A DNA stretch of 20,607 nucleotides from an uncultured Clostridium sp. (lineage in GTDB: Bacteria; Bacillota; Clostridia; TANB77; CAG-508): contig URZW01000024.1 in the NCBI GenBank assembly GCA_900552555.1, positions 1 through 20,607 of the forward strand. The letters run 5' to 3'. Under the pieces are notes generated by a model. The model ran no database searches. It was not told the origin of the DNA and worked only from the letters and a program-made list of their open reading frames with translations. The position numbers were made by a program, and so were the translations under genes. This document shows positions 1 through 6,694 of this stretch, piece by piece. Within the stretch, counting starts at the first letter, position 1; each line of letters starts with the position of its first letter.

Positions 1-37
1 GGAACGAAAAAATCCTAAAACAAATTCATCTATGTAT

Positions 38-78
38 TTTTGAGTGTGCTTTAATATCAATATTTAAGATGCTCAAAA
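38..78. repeat. Imperfect hairpin upstream of the 5S unit
   Basis: TTTTGAG (38-44) pairs with CTCAAAA (72-78), and a weaker inner stem forms around TAATAT/ATATT. No U-run follows, so a terminator role for an upstream transcript is only a guess. No 23S 3' end and no coding region are visible in bases 1-129. Confidence 0.3.
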
Positions 79-129
79 CAATTTAATATGAATAAAACCA
101 AAAAAATTGGAAAAAATATAAAAAAGTAC

Positions 130-158
130 TTGCAAAAATGATTTATATATAGTATAAT
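130..158 (+). promoter_or_regulatory. Sigma-A promoter of the 5S-tRNA unit
   Basis: The -35 box TTGCAA (130-135) and -10 box TATAAT (153-158) are separated by 17 bp. The predicted start, near 165, is about 24 nt before the mature 5S. This suggests the 5S-tRNA pair is transcribed on its own rather than only as the tail of a 23S operon. Confidence 0.7.
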
Positions 159-188
159 TCAAAAGTACAAAAAATAAGTTATCAATTT

Positions 189-305
189 TCTGGTAATGAT
201 GACACTTAGGGTAATACCTGTTCCCATTCCGAACACAGAAGTCAAGCCTAAATGTGCCGAAAATACTTGCGGGTTACCCTGCTGGAAAGATAGGTTGTTG
301 CCAGA
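189..305 (+). rRNA. rrf: 5S ribosomal RNA
   Basis: This is the 117-nt RNA of the large ribosomal subunit. The ends form helix I, TCTGGTAA (189-196) with TTGCCAGA (298-305), with one G-U pair. The interior carries the conserved 5S stretch CCCATTCCGAACACAGAAGT (about 223-242) and the usual loop E/helix IV region GCGGGTTACCCTGC. A tRNA gene follows after 12 nt. No 23S sequence precedes it within 188 bp, so either the 5S is unlinked or a long spacer separates it. Confidence 0.93.
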
Positions 306-317
306 TTTTATATATAT

Positions 318-627
318 TCCTCTTTAGCTCAGTTGGTAGAGCGCTCGGCTGTCGAGCAAGTCGCAAGACTAAAAAGTTAGCAGCTCTATAAGGAAACTTA
401 TAGATGAAAAGGTGGCTAAGTCGGTGAAACTCTTAACAGGTAATGCTGAAGACAATACCGAGCAAGGCGAAAGCTATGTGTAGAGACTTTACACCACCTA
501 CCTAAATCGCAAGACATGGTAAAGAGAAAGTCCAGACTACAAATTATATTTTAAATATAATGCTAATGAAAATTAGTGTGGTGCAGTAACCGATAGGTCG
601 TTGGTTCGAGTCCAACAAGAGGAGCCA
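318..627 (+). tRNA. tRNA-Asn (GUU) interrupted by a group I intron
   Basis: The exons are 318-352 and 587-627, joining to a 76-nt tRNA with encoded CCA. The acceptor TCCTCTT (318-324) pairs with AAGAGGA (617-623), and G624 is the discriminator. The D arm is GCTC/GAGC, and the T arm is GTTGG/CCAAC around TTCGAGT. After splicing the anticodon loop reads CTGTTAA, giving anticodon GTT (Asn), which also fits the general bacterial tRNA-Asn pattern. Read without removing the intron, the anticodon would wrongly look like GTC (Asp). The anticodon stem has one mismatch at the 27-43 position (C/T). The intron lies between anticodon bases 35 and 36, so the tRNA cannot function unless it is spliced. Confidence 0.92.
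353..586 (+). ncRNA. Group I self-splicing intron in the tRNA-Asn anticodon
   Basis: This is a 234-nt intron without an ORF. The internal guide reads GUUA-GCAGC (376-384). GCAGC pairs with 5' exon GCTGT (348-352), leaving the hallmark U-G pair at the 5' splice site (P1). GUUA pairs with the first 3' exon bases TAAC (587-590) as P10. P2 is CTATAAG/CTTATAG with a GAAA loop (386-403). P3 is GGTGG (411-415) with CCACC (494-498). P5 is GGT...ACC, followed by an ACCGAGC element. P7 is GACTTT (485-490) with AAAGTC (527-532), and P8 is TACC/GGTA (499-502, 518-521). The last base is the expected omega-G (586). Another GNRA hairpin, AGTC-GCAA-GACT, lies inside the P1 loop. The subgroup cannot be fixed by eye. 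Confidence 0.92.
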
Positions 628-832
628 ATAAATAAAAAGCTTTGTAAAGTAACATTTACAAGGCTTTTTTGCTATTCATAAAAAATCAATGAATACTCGC
701 ATTATACAAAAACTAAAGATAAAAGTCAATATCAAAATAGAAACCAAAAATAAAAAAATCAAAATTTTAACAATGTTCGCTATTAAAATGTAATAATTTA
801 TTATATAATTATAACATCAAGGATGTGAAAAT
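622..832 (+). repeat. Direct repeat copy 1
   Basis: This is a ~211-bp segment that recurs at 11608-11819. It starts with the last 6 bases of tRNA-Asn (GAGCCA), includes the terminator, and ends just before the start codon at 833. The first ~63 bp are identical in both copies; the rest differs by scattered substitutions and small indels. It also carries a possible promoter (TTAACA at 767-772, AT-rich -10 region near 791-810). Confidence 0.85.
635..670 (+). terminator. Intrinsic terminator of the 5S-tRNA unit
   Basis: The 14-bp stem AAAAGCTTTGTAAA / TTTACAAGGCTTTT has one G-U pair and loop GTAACA, and a T-run continues to 670. It starts 8 nt after the tRNA CCA end. The identical terminator recurs inside the second repeat copy. 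Confidence 0.9.
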
Positions 833-1000
833 ATGATAAAAATATGTGAAATATGCGAAAATAAATTTGAAACAAAAAGTGTTACAAAAATTTATTGTTA
901 TGACTGTAGTCGTGAATCAACAAGGCTAGATAATGAGACAAGAAAGCACCAAAAAACTATATTAAGAAATAATATGAAAAAGCAAGCAGTAAAATTATAG
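833..1000 (+). CDS. Small zinc-ribbon-like protein
   Basis: This 55-residue ORF was found by eye. The start ATG follows an AAGGA element (ending near 822) at about 10 nt, and the stop TAG is 11 nt before the AraC-type gene. The sequence has two cysteine pairs, CEIC (residues 5-8) and CYDC (24-27), spaced like a small zinc ribbon, then a basic, charged tail. Its leader is the end of the direct repeat. The function is unknown; a nucleic-acid-binding accessory peptide is one possibility. The short length makes it less certain than its neighbours, but the Cys pattern and the RBS support it. Confidence 0.55.
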   Translation: MIKICEICENKFETKSVTKIYCYDCSRESTRLDNETRKHQKTILRNNMKKQAVKL

Positions 1001-1011
1001 AGAGGAAAAAT

Positions 1012-1797
1012 ATGTATAATATTTACGAAGAATTAAATAAAATAACTGAATACATAGAAGAACATATATTAGATAAAATAACAATTACAGAACTAGCACA
1101 TCTAGTAGGTCTAAATGGAAACACATTAAAAAATATATTTAGTTGTCTAACAGGAATAACAATAAATGAATATATAAGATTACGTAGATTAAGTCTTTCT
1201 GTTACAGATATATTAAATGGAGAAAATATAACAAATGTCTCATATAAATATTTATATAACTCGCCATCAAGTTATAATAGAGCATTTAAAAAATTTGAAG
1301 GAATCACACCAAAAGACATAAAAAAATCTAAAAATAAACTAAAACTATTTAATAAAATTACATTTAAAGAAAACATAAAAAATTATAATATAGATTATCA
1401 AATATACAAAAATAGAGAATTTAAGTTATATTATATTTCAAAAAAAGTCAACTATAACAATAGAAACAAAGAAATACCAGAATTTTGGAAAGAAGTAAAA
1501 CAAAAATATCCGGAGTTTATCAAAAATAAAAGATATGGATTTTTAGAAAAATATAATAACGAAACATACTATTATTGTTTACTAGAAAATAAATTTGATA
1601 ATTCTAATATTAAAAATATAAAAAAATGCAATTATTTTGCTATTAAAACAACAAGTTTTGAATCAAAAGACATAATAGAAAACATAAATAAAGGAATAAA
1701 AGAATATATAAAATCATTAAATTATCAATTATTAAAATCACCAATTATAGAAGAATATTATAAAGATTTTGTAGAAATATTAATACCAATTACTTGA
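1012..1797 (+). CDS. AraC-family regulator with probable GyrI-like ligand domain
   Basis: This 261-residue protein is predicted to be a cytoplasmic transcription regulator. The N-terminal ~105 residues form the double helix-turn-helix AraC domain: first HTH around ITELAHLVGLNGNTLKNIF, second ending with the family's typical SYNRAFKKFEGITPKDI. The remaining ~150 residues are Lys/Asn-rich and end in a segment (PIIEEYYKDFVEILIPI) typical of GyrI-like or AraC effector-binding domains, which bind small molecules. The RBS AGAGGAAA sits just upstream of ATG. An ABC exporter follows 97 bp downstream behind a terminator, so regulation of that exporter is a reasonable inference. The ligand cannot be told. 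Confidence 0.88.
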   Translation: MYNIYEELNKITEYIEEHILDKITITELAHLVGLNGNTLKNIFSCLTGITINEYIRLRRLSLSVTDILNGENITNVSYKYLYNSPSSYNRAFKKFEGITPKDIKKSKNKLKLFNKITFKENIKNYNIDYQIYKNREFKLYYISKKVNYNNRNKEIPEFWKEVKQKYPEFIKNKRYGFLEKYNNETYYYCLLENKFDNSNIKNIKKCNYFAIKTTSFESKDIIENINKGIKEYIKSLNYQLLKSPIIEEYYKDFVEILIPIT

Positions 1798-1829
1798 TAT
1801 TTTTAGATACTAAAATATCAAGTTTTTTT
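1792..1829 (+). terminator. Terminator after the AraC-type gene
   Basis: The 12-bp perfect stem ACTTGATATTTT / AAAATATCAAGT (1792-1803 with 1812-1823) is followed by T6. It overlaps the stop codon of the regulator gene and separates it from the ABC exporter. Confidence 0.88.
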
Positions 1830-1894
1830 ATGCTTTTTTTGAGATAATTTGTTAAAGAAATCTAATAACATAAAAAGGAGAAAAACAAGTTATT

Positions 1895-3574
1895 ATGAAC
1901 AAAAGCAAAAATATTATTAAAGATTATTATAATTTAATAGAAAGTGATAAAAATAAGCTAATACCATATTATTTTATTTATTTTCTTAATATCATTATAG
2001 AATTAATCATACCAATATATATTGCAAAAATAACAGAATCATTAACAAATTCATTGATTATAGTGGCACTTGCTAGTATTATAAATTATTCTATTTTAAA
2101 AATATTGAACAACTTGTTGGGATATGCTGACAAATATATATACCAAAGATTTTTTAGAGATAATTATATAACAATCTATAAAAAAATTGTAAAAAAGATA
2201 TATAATTTTGATGAAGAGCATAAAAAGAAAATATCAACAGGCAAAATTATAAATAGTTTGACAAGCGATATTGTAAATATTGGAGAAATGGCAGATAATT
2301 TTTTAAAAGCAACACTAAATATTTTAAAAAGTATAGTAGTAATAATTTATTTTTTTAGAATTAATATATTTTTAGCATTAATTATAATTGGAGTAGATGT
2401 AATTTATATTATAAGAAGTAATTGTTTAAATAACAAAAGTGTTAAATATTTAAAAGAACAAAAGAAAGAAAACGACAAATTAATAGGATTAATAAATCAA
2501 ACATTACTAGGACTAAAAGATATTCAAACCTTAAATATTACAAATACAATGAATGATAAATACAATTACATATATAAAGATTGGAAAAAAGCATATGATA
2601 ATAGAAAAAAATACGAGAGATATAGACAAAATATTTTGAAATGCTTTTTAATTATAATTAAATCAATAGTTTATTTTACATGTGTATATTTAATGATAAA
2701 TAATAAAATTACTATAGGTATAATATTAATAATAATTTCATATTTTGACTCTTTATTTTCAGCAAGTGAAAATATTATGGATGCAAGCCAATCAATAAAA
2801 GACCAAAATATATCAGTAAATAGAATAAAAGAAATATTAGATTACAATACTATAAAAGAAAAAAATTTAAAAGAAATAAAAAATATAAAAGGAATTATTG
2901 AATTTAAAAATATAGATTTTTCATATAGTAATGAAAAATTATTACAAAATTTAAATTTTATAATTAGACCCAATAGAATAACAGCGATAACCGGAACAAA
3001 TGGAACTGGGAAAACAACAATTGTAGATTTAATATTAAGATTACATTCACCAACAAAAGGAGAAATTTTGCTTGATAATATTAATGTCAAAGAAATTGAC
3101 AAAAATTCATACTTAAAAGAAATATCGGTATTAAATCAAGAATCATATTTATTTAATTTAAGCATAAGAGAAAACTTTAATTTGGTAGAAAACGATATAA
3201 AAAAACAAGAGGAAATGTGTAAATTAACAGGAATAGATAAATTTATAAAAACATTACCAAAAGGATATGATACAATTATAGATGAAAATTCTCATAATAT
3301 ATCTGGTGGTCAAAAAAGATTACTTTCTTTAACAAGAACATTACTTAAAGATGCCAAGATATTAATATTTGATGAAGCTACATCTTCGTTAGATACAGAT
3401 AAGATTCAAAATATTATAAATGTTTTTAATGAACTAAAGAAAAATCATACAGTTATTGTAATAACCCATAAAAAAGAAATAGAGAATATAGCTGATGAGA
3501 TAATTACAATAGATTATGGAAAAGTTAAAATAAAAATTCCTCGGATCATCTATATAAGAAAAAAATATTTATAA
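1895..3574 (+). CDS. ABC exporter, fused membrane and ATPase domains
   Basis: This 559-residue half-transporter is expected to dimerise in the cytoplasmic membrane. Residues 1-~310 carry several hydrophobic segments (e.g. around 20-70, 140-170, 250-285) of an ABC type I exporter domain. The ATPase domain has Walker A GTNGTGKTT (367-375), signature SGGQ (470-473), Walker B ILIFDE (D493, E494) and H-loop H525. A GGAG lies about 15 nt before ATG, rather far. The C-terminus is odd: after the usual DYGK step it ends in a basic tail (KIPRIIYIRKKYL) instead of the common EGTHEEL, suggesting a frameshift or deletion junction at the 3' end. The substrate is unknown; peptide, lipid or drug export are all possible. 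The upstream AraC-type gene is a likely regulator. Confidence 0.88.
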   Translation: MNKSKNIIKDYYNLIESDKNKLIPYYFIYFLNIIIELIIPIYIAKITESLTNSLIIVALASIINYSILKILNNLLGYADKYIYQRFFRDNYITIYKKIVKKIYNFDEEHKKKISTGKIINSLTSDIVNIGEMADNFLKATLNILKSIVVIIYFFRINIFLALIIIGVDVIYIIRSNCLNNKSVKYLKEQKKENDKLIGLINQTLLGLKDIQTLNITNTMNDKYNYIYKDWKKAYDNRKKYERYRQNILKCFLIIIKSIVYFTCVYLMINNKITIGIILIIISYFDSLFSASENIMDASQSIKDQNISVNRIKEILDYNTIKEKNLKEIKNIKGIIEFKNIDFSYSNEKLLQNLNFIIRPNRITAITGTNGTGKTTIVDLILRLHSPTKGEILLDNINVKEIDKNSYLKEISVLNQESYLFNLSIRENFNLVENDIKKQEEMCKLTGIDKFIKTLPKGYDTIIDENSHNISGGQKRLLSLTRTLLKDAKILIFDEATSSLDTDKIQNIINVFNELKKNHTVIVITHKKEIENIADEIITIDYGKVKIKIPRIIYIRKKYL

Positions 3575-3629
3575 ATTAATATAATTATGATATTATTTTT
3601 TAAAAGTAAATATGAAAGTGAGAAAATGT

Positions 3630-3783
3630 ATGACAGAAAAAGAAAAAAGAGATAAGCAAGAATTATATAACGCAAATTATGATAATGAAATAATTGAAGA
3701 AATGAAGAAAACAAAGGATTTATGTTATGAATATAATAATATAAAACCATAAGAAAGAAAACTATGGTGTTAGAATAGATATA
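3630..3783 (+). pseudogene. Maltose/galactoside O-acetyltransferase fragment
   Basis: The first 40 codons (MTEKEKRDKQELYNANYDNE...KTKDLCYEYNNIKP) match the N-terminal helical domain of Maa/LacA-type sugar O-acetyltransferases, which use acetyl-CoA to acetylate sugars. An in-frame TAA (3750-3752) follows. Reading past it gives ERKL, which resembles the normal continuation (SERKL), so TCA to TAA is a plausible nonsense mutation. The frame then runs into the IS3 remnant, and the left-handed beta-helix catalytic domain is entirely missing. The gene is dead. An upstream ATG at 3612 is in the same frame but does not fit the family start. Confidence 0.72.
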
Positions 3784-4748
3784 TGGACACATTTAATGAG
3801 AGAGTGTATAATGAATTATGTACACTAATTTGAAAGAAGTGTGTCAAAAATGGCCAAGAGAAAAGCACATGATGTTAGAACAATGTGTAAAATACTAGGA
3901 ATAGCACCTTCAGAGTATTATTATCAGAGAAACAAAAAGAAAAATAGATATAAGGAAGCAAATGAAAAATTAGATAAAGAAATACTAAAAGAGTATAAGA
4001 ACTCAAAAGGAAGATATGGTTCGCCAAAAATCTAAAAAGCACTAGAAAAAAGAGGAATAAGGGCAAGTCAGAAAAGAATATCAAGAAGAATGAAGAAAAT
4101 GGGGCTAAAATCAATAATAGTAAAAAAATACAGACCGAGTGGAAGTAAAGGAAAAGTAGATGATACAAATAAGCCAAATTTATTAGCTCAAAACTTTAAT
4201 GTAGAAGGATTACGAGAAAAACTAGTATCGGATATAACATATATTTATACACAAAAAAAAGGATTGACGTATTTAGCTATAGTAATGGATTTATATAGTA
4301 TGAGTGTAATAGGATATAGCTATGGAGACACAATGGATGCAGAACTAGTAATAAAAGCAATACAAAATGCAAGGATTAAAGGAAAATTCAAACCAGGAGC
4401 AATATTTCATAGCGATTTGGGTAGCCAATATACTTCTAATAAAGTTGAGAGATATCTCAAAGAATTGGAATTAAAGCATTCATACAGTAAGAAAGGATAC
4501 CCATATGATAATGCAAGTATGGAGAGCTTCTATGCCATCTTAAAAAAAGAAGAAGTAAATTTACATGAATATAAAACATTTGAAGAAGCCAAAAGAGTAA
4601 TATTTGAATTTATAGAAAGTTTGTATAATCGTAGAAGAATCCACTCAGCTATAAATTATAGAACACCAGATGAAATAGAAAAACAAGCAATATGAAAGAA
4701 AAATGAAAGACTATAAAAAAATAAAAAAATTCTCAAAAAAAGTGTCCA
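3784..4748 (+). mobile_element. Decayed IS3-family insertion sequence
   Basis: The element is about 965 bp. The left end TGGACACATTTAATGAG (3784-) matches the complement of the right end, TGGACACTTTTTTTGAG (ending at 4748), as imperfect terminal inverted repeats. The true ends may reach a few bases further, to 4759 on the right, where TTGACA resembles many IS3 termini. No clear target duplication is seen. Only orfB is present; the 57 bp between the left end and orfB leaves no room for orfA, so an internal deletion has occurred. It inserted into the sugar acetyltransferase gene. Confidence 0.75.
3841..4695 (+). pseudogene. IS3-family transposase OrfB, interrupted by a stop
   Basis: The reading frame is continuous from 3841 to 4695 (284 residues) apart from one TAA at 4033-4035. 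The frame resumes at once with KALEKRGIRASQKRISRRMK, so a Gln codon (CAA) was probably mutated. The N-terminal part carries the HTH_21-like region (SEYYYQRN, YGSPKI). The rve integrase core has the DDE triad: D in SDITYIYT, D in FHSDLGSQYTS, and E in NASMESFYAILKKEE, followed by the usual YNRRRIHSAINYRTPDE. The catalytic core could in principle be made from an internal ATG (4090) but would lack the N-terminal region. OrfA is absent. Confidence 0.88.
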
Positions 4749-4850
4749 AAAACTTGACATAGATCCAATCTATACCAGATGAAAACAAGCAAAATAAAAA
4801 TAAAAAGAGAAATAATGATACCAGATTTTAAAAGGAAGGAAATTTTTAAT

Positions 4851-5153
4851 ATGGAAAATGAAAAAGTAAAATATTTAATTGATATGATAAATGAAATGGA
4901 TATAAAAGATAAATTAAGATTAGCAATATGTATGAGCCAGAGTAAATGGAGTAGTCTTATATATAATACTAAAGAAAATCTTGAGAAATTTGATAGTATG
5001 TTAAAAGATATAGATGAAGAATATAGAACTACACTTATAAATTTTGGAAAATATAAGCTTGTAATGTTTGTAATGGCTAAACTTATGGAAATGGAAACAA
5101 CAGAACAAAATGAAGTTGCATTGTATTTGTTTAATAATATAAAAGCTATCTAA
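4851..5153 (+). CDS. Hypothetical small helical protein
   Basis: This is a 100-residue protein of unknown family. I chose ATG 4851 over the in-frame upstream ATG 4779 because AAGGAAGG (about 4832-4839) lies 11 nt before it and because the upstream 24 residues are low-complexity and basic. The sequence is charged and predicted mostly helical (KVKYLIDMINEMDIKDKLRL), with a moderately hydrophobic helix KYKLVMFVMAKLMEME near residues 65-80. No signal peptide, cysteine motif or catalytic pattern is evident. It sits between the IS3 remnant and the foreign-looking gene at 5312. Confidence 0.6.
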   Translation: MENEKVKYLIDMINEMDIKDKLRLAICMSQSKWSSLIYNTKENLEKFDSMLKDIDEEYRTTLINFGKYKLVMFVMAKLMEMETTEQNEVALYLFNNIKAI

Positions 5154-5311
5154 TACACATTTAGCACAAGAAATTCAAGTGAAAATAAAAAAATGCTTGA
5201 AAAATCAGATCAAAAATGATATTATATTTATGTAAATTTCTTTTTAATCCTGTTTTTCAGGTTGACATGTAGCATCCATAGTAAAATCATTATTTTAAGG
5301 AGGAAAAACAA

Positions 5312-5680
5312 ATGTTAAGCGAAAAGAAACTTCGGGAAATCAAGGAATATGAGAAAGCTGGTATTGATGTTGTTGCCATAGGCAGTCATGGAACACTAGA
5401 TTACTCTACTCAAGGCATGGGGGGCTGTGAATATTGCGACCAGTGTAGTGCCTTTAGGTTACTTCCTGATCCTGATCCGTACGATTGGTTCAGGGACGGC
5501 GATATGAAGGCAGTATGCCTTGAGGTTAATGGAGTAATTGAAGGCTATCTTGAGAAACCTAACGAATGGACTAATATTCGCAAACCTCTCTACTGCCCTA
5601 AACTCGGTCGTGAACTGAGTGAAGAAGAAAAGAAAACAGCAGCTGAAAGGCTGAAATGGGCAAAAAAAAGAATGAAGTGA
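5312..5680 (+). CDS. Hypothetical cysteine-motif protein, foreign base composition
   Basis: This 122-residue protein has a perfect AAGGAGG 7-8 nt before ATG. It holds a Cys cluster GGCEYCDQCSA (about residues 38-48) and further Cys in AVCLEV and LYCPKL, possibly a metal or zinc site; the C-terminus is a charged helix (SEEEKKTAAERLKWAKKRMK). Codon use is unlike its neighbours: GCC, GGC, CGG, CTC and CCT appear often and the local GC is clearly higher, a sign of transfer from a less AT-rich Firmicute. It has its own strong hairpin after the stop. I do not recognise a function. Confidence 0.72.
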   Translation: MLSEKKLREIKEYEKAGIDVVAIGSHGTLDYSTQGMGGCEYCDQCSAFRLLPDPDPYDWFRDGDMKAVCLEVNGVIEGYLEKPNEWTNIRKPLYCPKLGRELSEEEKKTAAERLKWAKKRMK

Positions 5681-5696
5681 AGATAACTTTTCATGC

Positions 5697-5737
5697 TACC
5701 AAAGGAGATGTTGCTTTATACAACATCTCTTTTGGTA
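5697..5737 (+). terminator. Strong 17-bp hairpin after the Cys-motif gene
   Basis: TACCAAAGGAGATGTTG (5697-5713) pairs with CAACATCTCTTTTGGTA (5721-5737), with one G-U pair and a 7-nt loop. The U-run is delayed (CATTTTTT near 5749), so termination is likely but not canonical. The hairpin contains an AAAGGAG-like sequence with no start codon after it. Confidence 0.65.
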
Positions 5738-5829
5738 TAAATACTAACATTTTTTAATTATTATGTTAGTGTAAAATTTTAAATTTGTATTGCATTTTAG
5801 CAAAAATATGATATACTTTAATAAATTGA

Positions 5830-5919
5830 TTGATATCTGTATCAATCGTCAAGAGAGCCGAAAAAGTTGTAGATATCTACGCCAACGGCACCATGAAAGT
5901 AAAACCTTGTAATTGTTGA
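5830..5919 (+). pseudogene. Possible C-terminal remnant of a site-specific recombinase
   Basis: After an in-frame stop at 5827-5829, the frame reads ISVSIVKRAEKVVDIYANG, then TMKVKPCNC and a stop. The base composition is richer in GC than the surroundings, and an intrinsic terminator overlaps its end, as expected for the tail of a real gene. The pattern VDIYANGTMKV is reminiscent of the last beta-strand of large serine recombinases on Clostridial transposons. The match is from memory and short, so this is only a suggestion; the 5' part is absent. Confidence 0.3.
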
Positions 5920-5944
5920 TTACCAATAGTTACAAGGTCTTTTT
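5904..5944 (+). terminator. Intrinsic terminator before tnpA remnant
   Basis: ACCTTGTAA (5904-5912) pairs perfectly with TTACAAGGT (5930-5938) across a 17-nt loop, and CTTTTT follows. It overlaps the stop of the recombinase remnant and lies only 9 nt upstream of the truncated tnpA frame. Confidence 0.75.
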
Positions 5945-5952
5945 ATTTTTAT

Positions 5953-6408
5953 TTGGTATTTGCACCAAAGTACAGAAGAATGCAAATATATGGACAGATA
6001 AGAAAAGATATAGGAGTAATATTAAGAAGATTATATGAGCAAAAAGGAATAGAAATAATAGAGGCAGAATTATGTCCAGACCACATACATATGCTTGTAA
6101 GTATACCACCAAAGTATAGTGTGGCAAGTATAATGGGATATTTAAAAGGGAAAAGCAGTTTGATGATATTTGATAGACATGCAAATTTAAAATATAAATA
6201 TGGTAATAGGCATTTTTGGTGTCAAGGCTATTATGTAGATACAGTAGGCAAAAATAAAAAAGCAATAGAAGAATATATAAAAAAACAATTACAGGAAGAT
6301 ATAGCAACAGATCAGATAAGTATAAAAGAATATGTAGACCCATTTGAAAAAGAAGAAAAGGAAAAAGAAAGAAAAATAGAAAAAGGATTAGGACCACTTA
6401 AGTGGTAG
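5953..6408 (+). pseudogene. tnpA: IS200/IS605 transposase TnpA, 5'-truncated
   Basis: The 151-residue frame belongs to the Y1 (HUH) single-strand transposases. The HUH motif is PDHIHMLV, the core is SIMGYLKGKSSLMIFDRHANL and GNRHFWCQGYYVDTVG, and the catalytic Tyr is probably in EEYIKKQL. It lacks the first ~15-20 residues of the family: the frame opens at TTG (5953) already at VFAPKYRRMQIY, and an intrinsic terminator lies directly upstream with no RBS. The 5' end was therefore lost and the copy is probably inactive. The C-terminal tail is a Lys/Glu-rich extension ending GLGPLKW. No tnpB is present. Confidence 0.85.
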
Positions 6409-6516
6409 CCTGAGAAGGAAATGCGGTTGGCAAACCGTTCAGTAGGGCTTAAGCCCAGAAGTGCCAGTACAAAAGCCTTCTAGGCTAAGAGCAAACCACC
6501 CGTTTTACGGGTGGTT
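6394..6516 (+). mobile_element. IS200/IS605 right end with five hairpins
   Basis: Directly overlapping the tnpA stop are CCACTTAAGTGG (6394-6405), CGGTT-GGCA-AACCG (6424-6437), GGGCTTAAGCCC (6445-6456), AGCC-TTCTA-GGCT (6474-6486) and the 9-bp AACCACCCG/CGGGTGGTT (6494-6516). The last is the subterminal recognition hairpin expected for this family. The segment is notably GC-richer than its surroundings. The multi-hairpin layout resembles the guide-RNA (omegaRNA) ends of tnpB-bearing relatives, but no tnpB lies here. Downstream, 6517-6694 holds only the promoter of the next gene. Confidence 0.65.
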
Positions 6517-6553
6517 ATGATTAAATAATATGGGCTATTTATTTCTATAATAG

Positions 6554-6582
6554 TTGAAAAAATTTTGAAAAAAGTATATGAT
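6554..6582 (+). promoter_or_regulatory. Promoter of the ADP-ribosyltransferase gene
   Basis: TTGAAA (6554-6559) and TATGAT (6577-6582) are separated by 17 bp. The start would be near 6590, giving a ~105-nt AT-rich leader. No riboswitch-like structure was noticed in that leader. Confidence 0.5.
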
Positions 6583-6694
6583 AATAATGGTTATATATAT
6601 TAAAGTGAAATTATTTTGAAAAGAGTATTTATACCAAATTTATTGATATAAAAATTATAAACTTAATGATAAAGTTTATGAAAGGAAATAGAAG

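Noticed and set aside
318..360. Apparent tRNA-Asp (anticodon GTC) read directly from the first exon
   Set aside because: The third base belongs to the intron. No 3' anticodon stem follows, and the spliced form gives GTT with a complete Asn-type tRNA.
4779..4850. Upstream start for the 100-residue hypothetical protein
   Set aside because: The extra 24 codons are low-complexity, start close to the IS end and lack an RBS; ATG 4851 has AAGGAAGG.
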